Assembly: GCA_902826635.1 (NCBI GenBank)
Contig: CADEFQ010000004.1
Coordinates: forward strand, 50,350-107,915
Source: an uncultured Pseudomonadota bacterium
Lineage (GTDB): Bacteria; Pseudomonadota; Gammaproteobacteria; Steroidobacterales; Steroidobacteraceae
DNA: 57,566 bases
Direction: 5' to 3'
Shown: one piece after another, positions 7,769 to 16,716 of the stretch
How positions within the stretch are numbered: the stretch's first letter is position 1
Layout of the letters: every line of letters begins with the position of its first letter
Program-made: the position numbers and the translations under genes
The notes under the pieces: model-generated
What the model saw: only the letters and a program-made list of their open reading frames with translations
Databases searched by the model: none
Told to the model about the DNA's origin: nothing

Positions 7769-9046
7769 ATGCCGAAGCAAGCCGCACGCGCATCGTCCGG
7801 GCGCTACGTCAGTCGACTGACGGGCGGCGCGCTGGCGGTGATCATGGCTGGCGGCCGCGGCGAGCGCCTCGGGCCACTCACCGCGAACCGCTGCAAACCC
7901 GCGGCGCCGTTCGGCGGCAAGTTCCGCATCATCGATTTCGTGCTGTCGAACTGCGTGAACTCGGGCATCCGCCAGGTGATGGTGCTCACGCAATACAAGG
8001 CGCAGTCGCTCATCCAGCACGTGCAGCGCGGCTGGGGCTATCTGCGCGGCGAGTTCGGCGAGTTCGTCGATGTGATCCCTGCCCAGCAGCAGATGGGCGA
8101 GCATTGGTATCTCGGCACCGCCGATTCGGTCTACCAGAACCTCGAGGCAATACTGCACCACCACCCCAAGTACGTACTGGTGCTTGCGGGCGATCACATC
8201 TACAAGATGGATTACGGCCCGATGATCGCGTATCACGTCGAGAAGGGCGCCGACATCACGGTGGGCGTGGTCGAAGTCCCGCGCGCGACGGCGGCCAATG
8301 CATTCGGCGTGCTGACCGCGACGGAATGGCATCGCGTGACGAAATTCACCGAGAAGCCTGCCGACCCCGACCCGGTGCCGGGGCGCGTCGACAGTGCGCT
8401 CGCTTCGATGGGTATCTATGTCTTCAACACGCGCCTCCTCGAGCAACTGCTCGTCGCGGATGCCGGCAACCCCGCGTCGAAGCACGATTTCGGCCGCAAC
8501 ATCGTTCCGGATGCCATCGCCAACCTGCAGGTGTTCGCCTACCCGTTCCAGGACGTGAAAACGCGTGCACAAAGCTACTGGCGCGATGTGGGTACGATCG
8601 ACGCGTATTACGAAGCCAACATAGAGCTGGTGCACGTCGCGCCCGAGCTCAACATCTACGACGAGGAATGGCCGATCTGGACCTACCAGCTGCAGCAGCC
8701 GCCGGCGAAGTTCGTGCTGGACGACGGCGAGAGGGTCGGCACGGCGGTCAATTCGATGGTCGCGGGCGGCGCGATCGTCTCGGGCGCGCGCGTCACCGAA
8801 TCGCTGCTGTTCTCGAACGTGCGGGTCGCCGAGCACAGCACGGTGCACCGGTCGCTGGTCCTGCCGGGGGCGTCGATCGGCAGGCGCTGCCACGTGCAGG
8901 GCACGATCATCGACGAAGGCTGCGAACTTCCCGAGGGCACGCGGGTCGGCTTCGATGCCGCGCAGGATCGCGAGCGCTTCTTCGTCACGGACAAGGGCGT
9001 CGTGCTCGTCACGGCCGGCATGTTGCGCGCGGCCGCGACGGCGTAG
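7769..9046 (+). CDS. glgC: Glucose-1-phosphate adenylyltransferase (ADP-glucose pyrophosphorylase)
   Basis: GlgC makes ADP-glucose from ATP and glucose-1-phosphate, the committed step of bacterial glycogen synthesis. The 425-residue product has the nucleotide-binding signature ALAVIMAGGRGERLGPLT with RCKPAAPFGG, the LAGDHIYKMDY block, KFTEKPAD in the sugar-phosphate region, and a C-terminal left-handed beta-helix region (GAIVSGARVTESLLFSNVRV). I prefer the ATG at 7769 (MPKQAARASS) to the upstream in-frame start at 7712, which would run into the glgB 5' region. No good ribosome binding site is visible. It is followed after 4 bases by the GH57 gene, forming a glgC-GH57-malQ operon. Confidence 0.94.
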   Translation: MPKQAARASSGRYVSRLTGGALAVIMAGGRGERLGPLTANRCKPAAPFGGKFRIIDFVLSNCVNSGIRQVMVLTQYKAQSLIQHVQRGWGYLRGEFGEFVDVIPAQQQMGEHWYLGTADSVYQNLEAILHHHPKYVLVLAGDHIYKMDYGPMIAYHVEKGADITVGVVEVPRATAANAFGVLTATEWHRVTKFTEKPADPDPVPGRVDSALASMGIYVFNTRLLEQLLVADAGNPASKHDFGRNIVPDAIANLQVFAYPFQDVKTRAQSYWRDVGTIDAYYEANIELVHVAPELNIYDEEWPIWTYQLQQPPAKFVLDDGERVGTAVNSMVAGGAIVSGARVTESLLFSNVRVAEHSTVHRSLVLPGASIGRRCHVQGTIIDEGCELPEGTRVGFDAAQDRERFFVTDKGVVLVTAGMLRAAATA

Positions 9047-9050
9047 ACGC

Positions 9051-10762
9051 ATGACCCCGCGCCTGCCTGTCGTGCTGCTGTGGCACATGCACCAGCCGCA
9101 GTACCGCGATGCTTTCACCGGCGAGTACGTTCAGCCCTGGACCGTCCTGCACGCGATCAAGGACTACGCCGACATGGCGGCACACCTCGAGGAGAACCCC
9201 GCGGCGCGCGCCGTGGTGAACTTCACGCCGGTGTTGCTCGAGCAGCTCGAGGACCTCGCGGGCGAGGTGGCCGCCCATCTCGACGGCGGGTCCGCGCTGC
9301 GCGATCCGGTGCTCGCCGCGCTCGTGGACACCGCGCCCGCCGACCCGGCGCGGCGCCTCGCGCTCGTGCAGGCGCTGATGCGCGCGCAGCGCGCGCGGAT
9401 GATCGAACCGCTGCCGGTCTTTCGCGAGCTCGTCGATATCGCGGCGACGCTCGCGACGCCCGAACGCATCGGTTACGCGAGCGACGCGTTCATTGCCGAT
9501 CTCGCCGTGTGGTACCACCTCGCGTGGACGGGCGAAACGATCCGCCGCAGCGACGCGCGCATTGCCGCGCTGATGGCGCACGGGCGCAGGTTCCAGTCGG
9601 CCGATCGCCGCCGGCTGCTCACCGTGATCGGCGAGACTCTCGCTGCGATCGTGCCGCGCTATCGCGCGCTGGCGGAAGCGGGTCGCTGTGAGCTCGCGGT
9701 GTCGCCCTATTCGCATCCGATCCTGCCGCTGCTGTGCGACTTCGCGGTCGCGCGTGAATCGGTTCCCGCCAGTCCGTTGCCGCAACATTCCGCGTATCCG
9801 GGCGGTCGCGCCCGTGCCGACTGGCACATGGCCGAAGCGATCCGGGTGTTCACGCGGGTGTTCGGCACGCGGCCCTTGGGTTGCTGGCCTTCGGAAGGTG
9901 CGGTGAGCGGCGAGGCGCTCGAAGCGATCGATCGCCACGGTTTCAAGTGGGCCGCCAGCAGCGCCGGCGTGCTGCGCGCCAGCCTGGCGCAGATGCAGCC
10001 GCAGCTGCAGACGCAGGAGCAGGCGCAAGCGCAGGCGCCGATCGACGCGGATCGCGCGTGGCGCGTGCCGGCGCAGCGCCTCACCTGCTGGTTCCGCGAC
10101 GATGCGCTCTCGGATCTCATCGGGTTTACCTACGCCACCTGGCACGGCGACGACGCAGTCGCGCATTTTGTCGCGGCGCTTGCGGAAATCGCGCAGCGCC
10201 ACGCCGGTTCCACGCGGCACGCAGTGCTCGTCGCGCTCGACGGTGAGAACGCGTGGGAGCACTACCCGCAAAACGGCTACTACTTCCTGAAAGGGCTGTA
10301 CGCCGCGCTCGCGAGCCATCCCGCGCTCGAGCTGACGACGCTCGGCGCGCTGAGCGCGCGCGATCGGGAGCCCGCCGAGTTGCCGCACGTGCGTGCCGGC
10401 AGCTGGGTGTACGGGACCCTTTCGACCTGGATCGGCGACGCGGACAAGAACGCCGGATGGGATTTGCTGTGCGATGCGAAGCTCGCATACGACCGCGTGC
10501 TCGCGAGCGGCAGGCTTTCGGCGGCGGGCGTCGCGGCCGTCGAACGCCAGCTCGCGCTGTGCGAAAGCTCCGACTGGTTCTGGTGGTTCGGCGATTACAA
10601 CCCGGCGCAGGCCGTCGCGCAGTTCGACCAGTTGTATCGCCGCCAGTTGAAGACCCTCTATCGCATGCTATCGCTCGAGCCGCCGATAGCGCTCGAACGC
10701 CCGATCTCGCGCGGCGGCGGCGAGATGGAGCAGGGCGGCGTGATGCGGCGGGCGACCGCCGG

Positions 10763-10766
<4 letters not shown>
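9051..10766 (+). CDS. GH57 family glycoside hydrolase / glucanotransferase
   Basis: The 571-residue protein starts MTPRLPVVLLWHMHQPQYRD, the GH57 region-1 HQP signature. Other conserved regions follow: LGCWPSEGAVSGEALEAI, FKWAASSAG, VALDGENAWEHYPQNGYYF, and the C-terminal SWVYGTLSTWIGDADKNAGW. GH57 enzymes act on alpha-glucans as amylases, branching enzymes or 4-alpha-glucanotransferases; this one resembles the COG1449 alpha-amylase-like group. An odd Gln/Ala-rich stretch (QPQLQTQEQAQAQAP, about residues 314-330) interrupts the domain. The start is 4 bases after glgC and its stop overlaps the malQ start (ATGA), so it is co-translated with glycogen genes. Exact specificity is not determinable here. 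Confidence 0.9.
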
Positions 10767-12112
<1,346 letters not shown>

Positions 12113-12117
12113 ATGCC

Positions 12118-12591
12118 ATGAAAATCCTGTGGGCCGCGTCGCTTGCGCTGCTGCTCGGTGGCTGCGCAACCAGTCGATTCGAAACACCCGATCTCAAGGT
12201 CGTCAGTGTCGAGATGCTGAAGGGCGATCTCTTCGAACAGCGCTTCAAGGTGCACCTGCGCGTGCAGAACCCGAACGACCGGGCGTTGCCGGTGAAGGGC
12301 ATCACCGCGAAGCTGGATCTCAACGGCGAGGAGTTCGCGCAAGGCGTCGCGGGCGAGGCGTTCACGGTGCCTGCATACGGTGAGGCCGAGTTCGACATGC
12401 TTCTTTCCGCGAACATGGCAACCGCGATCCTGAAACTCGTCTCGGGCGTGCGCGACGGCAAGGCTCCCGAATCGTTCGACTACCGCGTGTACGGCAAGCT
12501 CTCGCTGGCCGCCGGTATCCTGCGCACGATCCCGTTCGAGGAGAAGGGGGCCCTCAAGCTGGGTGATCTGAAGGGGCTGGGGAAGCCGTAG
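12118..12591 (+). CDS. LEA type 2 / WHy-domain lipoprotein
   Basis: This 157-residue product begins with a lipoprotein signal and lipobox (MKILWAASLALLLGGC) and continues with a single LEA14/WHy-type beta-sandwich domain: DLKVVSVEMLKGDLFEQRFKV, VRVQNPNDRALPVKGI, DLNGEEFAQGVAGEAFTVPAYG. Such bacterial lipoproteins are linked to desiccation or stress tolerance in plants by homology, but their bacterial role is mostly unknown. A TAGGAT hexamer (12105-12110) ends 7 bases before the ATG with no Shine-Dalgarno sequence, suggesting leaderless initiation from an internal promoter at the end of malQ. Confidence 0.82.
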   Translation: MKILWAASLALLLGGCATSRFETPDLKVVSVEMLKGDLFEQRFKVHLRVQNPNDRALPVKGITAKLDLNGEEFAQGVAGEAFTVPAYGEAEFDMLLSANMATAILKLVSGVRDGKAPESFDYRVYGKLSLAAGILRTIPFEEKGALKLGDLKGLGKP

Positions 12592-12628
12592 GTGGTGCGG
12601 GCGTAGCGACGGCGCGCAGCGTGGGGCA

Positions 12629-12815
12629 CGGGGTGCGGGGCGTCATGTTCGGCGCGTCGCGGGTCGAGCGCACCGCCTCCGGCGGTGTTCCCTCGCCGTG
12701 GCGGCGCTCGGCGCACTCGTACATCGAAGCCTGAAAGGTCGGCGGTCGCCTCGCTTCTCCCGCCACGACTCGGCGCTCTCCACGCGCCGCTCCGAACATG
12801 ACGCCCCGCACCCCG
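12629..12815. repeat. Structured palindrome-ended repeat, copy A
   Basis: The 187-bp element begins and ends with a perfect 24-bp inverted repeat (12629-12652 and 12792-12815). Inside are a short hairpin CACCGCC-TCC-GGCGGTG (12671-12687) and a GTGGCGG/CCGCCAC pair. The core is nearly identical, in inverted orientation, to copy B at 13085-13269, apart from a divergent central segment of about 25 bases. There is no gene inside and no obvious target duplication. It looks like a MITE-like or REP-like element, or a structured RNA or single-stranded DNA element; family unknown. Confidence 0.85.
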
Positions 12816-13084
12816 CGCCGCGCGGCGTGACGTGCGCACCATCCACGTGATCTGAAGAGGGGGACGAAGTGTTGGCTGAATTGCCAGCCGTTGCCGGCGC
12901 GTGTCATGACCCGGAGAAACGAGGGGAGTGACACCTCGCCTCGCTCGCCAGCCGTCATGGGCGAATTGCGCAGCTGCTTGAGTGACGCGGTCCCCGGATC
13001 GTACCTGTAGCCCGTAATCGTGACGCTGCCAACAGAGCCACCCTCGCAAGCCAACCAGCCGGTCGCAGCACCACCTCGCTGCAC
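12816..13084. other. Spacer between inverted repeats, possible gene remnant
   Basis: This 269-base stretch lies between repeat copies A and B. No convincing gene was found. The minus strand is open throughout and reads like protein in places (VTITGYRYDPGTASLKQLR, SLPSFLRVMTRAGNGW), but has no family I recognise, no good start with a ribosome binding site, and its open frame continues into both repeats. It may be a remnant captured between two repeat insertions. Confidence 0.4.
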
Positions 13085-13269
13085 GGCGCAGGGCGTACTA
13101 CGTTTGGCGCGGCGCGTGGAGAGCGCCGAGTCGTGGCGGGAGAAGCGAGGCGACCGCCGAGATCTCAGGTTCTGACGTACCCATGCGCCGAGCGCCGCCA
13201 TGACGAGGGAACACCGCCGCAGGCGGTGCGCTCGACCCGCGACGCGCCAAACGTAGTACGCCCTGCGCC
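13085..13269. repeat. Structured palindrome-ended repeat, copy B (inverted relative to A)
   Basis: The 185-bp element has perfect 27-bp terminal inverted repeats (13085-13111 and 13243-13269). Its core read on the minus strand matches copy A closely over more than 100 bases, including the hairpin CACCGCC-GCA-GGCGGTG (13212-13228). The outer stem differs in sequence from that of copy A although it is fully self-complementary, so the stem is kept as a structure, not as a sequence. It ends 14 bases before the glgA stop codon and might also serve as a 3'-end structure for glgA. Confidence 0.85.
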
Positions 13270-13283
13270 GCGCCGCCCGGCCG

Positions 13284-14693
13284 TTACTCGCTACCGACCA
13301 GCTGCTCGTATAGGGCCACGTACTCGCCCGCCTGGTGCGCCCACGAAAAATCCTGCGCCATGCCATTGCGCACGAGCTGCGCGAACGCCGTCTTGTCCGC
13401 GTAGAGCGTGAGCGCGCGCGTGAGCGCCCACGCCATCGCGGGGGCGTCGAAATCATTGAACACGATGCCCGTGCCGCGCCCCGTGGCGCGGTCGAAATGC
13501 TCGACGGAATCGGCGAGCCCGCCCGTGCGGCGCACGATCGGCACCGTGCCGTAGCGCAGGCTGTACATCTGGTTGAGTCCACAGGGCTCGTAGCGCGAGG
13601 GCATCAGGAAGAAATCGCTCGCCGCCTCGATCCAGTGGGCGCGTGCTTCGTCGTAGCCGGCGCGGAAGCGGGCCGCTTGCGGATAGTCGCGCGCGAGCCC
13701 GGCAAAGAAATCCTCGTAGCGCGCTTCGCCGCTGCCGAGCGCGACGAGCTGCACGCGATTCTCCGCAAGGAGCGGCGGCAGCGTGTCGAACAGCAGCTCG
13801 AAGCCTTTCTGCACGGCAAGCCGGCTGACGATGCCGAGTAGCGGCACGCCGTTGCGAAAGGGCAGGCCCTCGCGGGCGAGGAACGTGCGCTTCAGCTCTG
13901 CTTTCGCGCCGAGTGCGTGCTCGTCGTAATGGATGGGCAGGAACCGATCGCGCCGTGGATCCCATTCGTCGTAGTCGACGCCGTTCAGGATGCCGGTCAG
14001 GTCGCCGGCACGATCCCGCAGCGTTTCCTCGAGTCCCATGCCGTATTCGGCCGTGCTGATTTCGCGCGCATAGGTGGGGCTCACGGTGGTGATCGCGTGC
14101 GCATAAAGGATGCCGTGCTTCAGCGCATTGACGAATCCCGCGCGCAGGTCGTCCTGATGGAGCCTCGCGAGGTCGGCGAGCCCGAGATCGCCGACGAACC
14201 GCGCATCGAAACTGCCCTGATAGCCGATGTTGTGGATCGTGAGCACGCTGCGCGTCGCCGCGAAGACCGGGTCCCGCGAATACTCGGCCTCGAGCAGCAA
14301 CGGGCCGAAAGCCGTGTGCCAGTCGTTGCAGTGGAGGATGTGCGGCGAGAAGCCGATTCGTCGACAGGTCTCGAAGGCGGCGCGCGTCAGCGCGATGAAA
14401 CGCAGGTGCTCATCGACGTCGTCGGTGTACAGATCGCCTCGCGCGTAGAGCGCGGGGTCGTCGATGAAATGGACGAGGGCGCCGGACCCGGTCGTGACAG
14501 TGGCGATGCCCTGCACGCTTGGGCCGATCCCGAACCGGGCGCGATCCACGCCCTGATAGAGCGGCGTGAAGGCGTGGACTTCATGGCCTGCCAGCGCCAG
14601 GTGCTTCGCGAGGGCCCCGGTGACATCGGCAAGCCCGCCGGTCTTGGAGTACGGCGTCATTTCGGAAGTCAGCAGTGCGATGCGAAGCGGCAT
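13284..14693 (-). CDS. glgA: Glycogen synthase (ADP-glucose type), GT5
   Basis: GlgA elongates glycogen chains from ADP-glucose. The 469-residue product has the N-terminal MPLRIALLTSEMTPYSKTGGLADV, whose KTGGLADV binds the sugar nucleotide, HCNDWHTAF, TIHNIGYQG, GILNGVDYDEWDP, and the C-terminal SRYEPCGLNQMYSLRYGTVP with the catalytic-region Glu, all standard for the family. The ATG at 14693 is preceded on its strand by TAAACT ending 6 bases upstream and no Shine-Dalgarno sequence. It is oriented away from glgC and malQ and has its own promoter, divergent from the serine-hydrolase-like gene only 26 bases away. Confidence 0.95.
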   Translation of the reverse strand: MPLRIALLTSEMTPYSKTGGLADVTGALAKHLALAGHEVHAFTPLYQGVDRARFGIGPSVQGIATVTTGSGALVHFIDDPALYARGDLYTDDVDEHLRFIALTRAAFETCRRIGFSPHILHCNDWHTAFGPLLLEAEYSRDPVFAATRSVLTIHNIGYQGSFDARFVGDLGLADLARLHQDDLRAGFVNALKHGILYAHAITTVSPTYAREISTAEYGMGLEETLRDRAGDLTGILNGVDYDEWDPRRDRFLPIHYDEHALGAKAELKRTFLAREGLPFRNGVPLLGIVSRLAVQKGFELLFDTLPPLLAENRVQLVALGSGEARYEDFFAGLARDYPQAARFRAGYDEARAHWIEAASDFFLMPSRYEPCGLNQMYSLRYGTVPIVRRTGGLADSVEHFDRATGRGTGIVFNDFDAPAMAWALTRALTLYADKTAFAQLVRNGMAQDFSWAHQAGEYVALYEQLVGSE

Positions 14694-14719
14694 GCAGCAA
14701 GTTTAATTATCATGGCGGC
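14694..14719. promoter_or_regulatory. 26-bp divergent promoter region with two -10-like hexamers
   Basis: The start codons of glgA (minus) and the hydrolase-like gene (plus) are separated by only 26 bases. AGTTTA (14700-14705) read on the minus strand is TAAACT, ending 6 bases before the glgA ATG. TATCAT (14708-14713) ends 6 bases before the plus-strand ATG. Any -35 elements must lie inside the opposite gene; none is convincing. Both transcripts would then start at or next to the start codon. Confidence 0.5.
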
Positions 14720-15820
14720 ATGTTGCGACGTCTGCTTGTCCTGCTCGTCGCGTCGGGTGCGCTCGCCGCCTCCGCGGGCATCGGGTTGCTGGCCGCGGAC
14801 TGGCCGTTCCTGCATCGCTTGTGGCAACTCCCGGCCGATGTGGCGGAGTGGCGCGACAGCGTGCACACGCCGGCCGCGACGGTCGACGGCGGCGGCGCGG
14901 CCTTTTTTCCGGTGGCGGCGGCGGATGAGCGGACTCTCGACGATGCGGCGCTCGCGCAAGCCGTCGCGTGGGCCGAGGCCGACGGGACCGTCGCGCTGCT
15001 CGTCCTGCATCGAGGCAAGGTGCAGCTCGAGCGCTACTGGCAGGGCTACACGCGCGACACGCTGTATCCGCTCGCGAGCCTGAGCGGCGCGCTGCTCGGG
15101 CTCGTGTACGGCTGCGCTGTCGAGGATGGCCGCATTCCCTCGCTCGACACGGCGATCGAGCATTGGCTCGCGGAATGGCACGGTGAGCCGCGTGGCGCCA
15201 TCACGCTGCGCCAGCTGCTCTCGAACGTGTCGGGTCTCGAAGCGCCGGCGCTCGACAGCTGGGCGGGGCGCCTCGGCAAGGGCGGGCGACTCCGGTTCGG
15301 CACGGAGTTTGAGCGTGCAGCGCTGTCGTTCGATCTCGCGCACGAGCCGGGCACCCATTTTGCGCCGTCTGCCGTCGATGCACAGTTGCTCGGTGTGGTC
15401 CTCGAGCGCGCGACCGGTGAACGCTATGCGGATTTCGTTGCGCGTTCGCTCTGGCAGCCCATCGGCGCGGGCGTCGCCCGGTTCAATCTCGACCGGCGCG
15501 GTGGCATGGCCGCGGTTTACGACGGGATGCAGGCCGCACCCGGCGATCTGCTGCGTGTTGGGGCATTGCTCGCGACCCACGGAGTCGCCGCGGGGCGCGC
15601 GCTGCTGCCGTCCGGCTGGATCGGCGAGTTGATGCGCGGCTCCGTACCGAATCCGCACCACGGGCTCGGCGTGCGGGACCTGGGTGATCGCGGCCTCATG
15701 CTCGCGGGCGACGGACGCGCGATCTGGGCCTGGCCCGACGATCAGCTCGTGATTGTTCGCCTCGGCCGCGCGGGGCCGGGCTGGGATGCGGGCGCCTTGC
15801 CGCGGCTCCTGCGACGCTGA
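14720..15820 (+). CDS. Beta-lactamase/DD-peptidase-fold protein with degenerate catalytic motifs
   Basis: The 366-residue protein has an N-terminal membrane or signal segment (LLVLLVASGALAASAGIGLLA) and a serine-hydrolase (beta-lactamase class C, PF00144-like) fold, recognised by LVLHRGKVQLERYW, LRQLLSNVSGLEAP, LLGVVLERATGERYADFV and WAWPDDQLVIVRLG. The expected SxxK nucleophile motif lies at LASLSGALLG (Ser120 region), where the lysine position is Gly or Leu in either possible register. The YxN motif region (FAPSAVDAQ) also lacks Tyr and Asn. It may be a non-catalytic binding protein. It precedes the EamA gene by 8 bases. Confidence 0.75.
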   Translation: MLRRLLVLLVASGALAASAGIGLLAADWPFLHRLWQLPADVAEWRDSVHTPAATVDGGGAAFFPVAAADERTLDDAALAQAVAWAEADGTVALLVLHRGKVQLERYWQGYTRDTLYPLASLSGALLGLVYGCAVEDGRIPSLDTAIEHWLAEWHGEPRGAITLRQLLSNVSGLEAPALDSWAGRLGKGGRLRFGTEFERAALSFDLAHEPGTHFAPSAVDAQLLGVVLERATGERYADFVARSLWQPIGAGVARFNLDRRGGMAAVYDGMQAAPGDLLRVGALLATHGVAAGRALLPSGWIGELMRGSVPNPHHGLGVRDLGDRGLMLAGDGRAIWAWPDDQLVIVRLGRAGPGWDAGALPRLLRR

Positions 15821-15828
15821 TCCGCGTG

Positions 15829-16698
15829 ATGCGCCCCCGTGACGTGTCGGACATGCTGCTCCTCGGCGCGCTCTGGGGTGGCGCGTTCGTGCTGCTGCGC
15901 ATTGCCGCCCCCGTGTTCGGTGCGACGGCGCTCGCCGGCGTACGCATCGCCGTCGCGTGCATCGTGCTGCTCTTTTTCCTGCGCAACTGGCGGGCGTTGC
16001 GCGAGAGGCCGCTGCAGCTCCTCGCGCTCGGCGTCATCAACACCGCCGTGCCGTTCTCGTTGTTCGCCTACGCCACGCTCAGCATCACGAGCGGGCTCGC
16101 GGCGCTCCTCAACGCGACGACCCCGATGTTCGGCGCGCTCTTCGCCTGGGCGTGGCTCGGCGAGCGCCTCACACCGCGGCGCATCGCGGGCATCGTGATC
16201 GCCTTCGGCGGGGTCGCGTGGCTCGTCAGCGGCGCGATTGGAACGGTCGGCGCCAGTGTGGTGCCCGGCGTGATCGCCGCGCTCGCCGGCGCGGCCTGCT
16301 ATGCCGTCGGTGCCAGCTTCACGCGCCGCTACCTCGCTGCAGTCGATCCCGTGGTGGTCGCGGCCGGTTCCGTGCTCGGCGCCACGTTCGTCATCGCGCC
16401 GCTTTCCGTTTCGACCTGGCCGCAGGCGGAAATCCCTGCACTGGCGTGGGCGGCCGCCGTGCTTCTCGGCGTGCTGTGCACGGCCGTCGCCTACCTTCTC
16501 TACTATCGCCTGCTGCGCAACGTCGGCGCGGGGCGTGCCCTGGCAGTCGCCTTTCTCTTTCCGCCGTTCGGCGTCCTGTGGGGCGCCGTCGTGCTGCACG
16601 AACCGGTTACGCCGAGCCTGCTGGGCGGCTGCGCCATCGTGCTCGCCGGTACCGCGCTTTCGGTCGGCCTCGCGGATCGGGTGAACTCCCCGCGATAA
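15829..16698 (+). CDS. EamA/DMT family transporter
   Basis: This 289-residue integral membrane protein has ten predicted hydrophobic segments arranged as two EamA repeats. The first repeat starts DMLLLGALWGGAFVLLRIAA and ends LGERLTPRRIAGIVIAFGGV; the second starts VVPGVIAALAGAACYAVGAS and ends PSLLGGCAIVLAGTALSVGL. The LGERLT and LHEPVT turns are typical of the drug/metabolite transporter superfamily. The substrate cannot be told. A GTG at 15826 is an alternative start. It lies 18 bases upstream of the RND adaptor gene and may be cotranscribed with it. Confidence 0.9.
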   Translation: MRPRDVSDMLLLGALWGGAFVLLRIAAPVFGATALAGVRIAVACIVLLFFLRNWRALRERPLQLLALGVINTAVPFSLFAYATLSITSGLAALLNATTPMFGALFAWAWLGERLTPRRIAGIVIAFGGVAWLVSGAIGTVGASVVPGVIAALAGAACYAVGASFTRRYLAAVDPVVVAAGSVLGATFVIAPLSVSTWPQAEIPALAWAAAVLLGVLCTAVAYLLYYRLLRNVGAGRALAVAFLFPPFGVLWGAVVLHEPVTPSLLGGCAIVLAGTALSVGLADRVNSPR

Positions 16699-16716
16699 CG
16701 ATGCAATACTTTCCCG

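Noticed and set aside
12629-13269. Composite transposon or insertion sequence
   Set aside because: No transposase gene or target duplication is present, and the terminal sequences of the two copies differ, so a classical IS is not supported.
12554-13582. Minus-strand open frame through both repeats and the glgA 3' end
   Set aside because: It reads through palindromic repeats and the glgA coding region in another frame; only the 269-base spacer is kept as a possible remnant.
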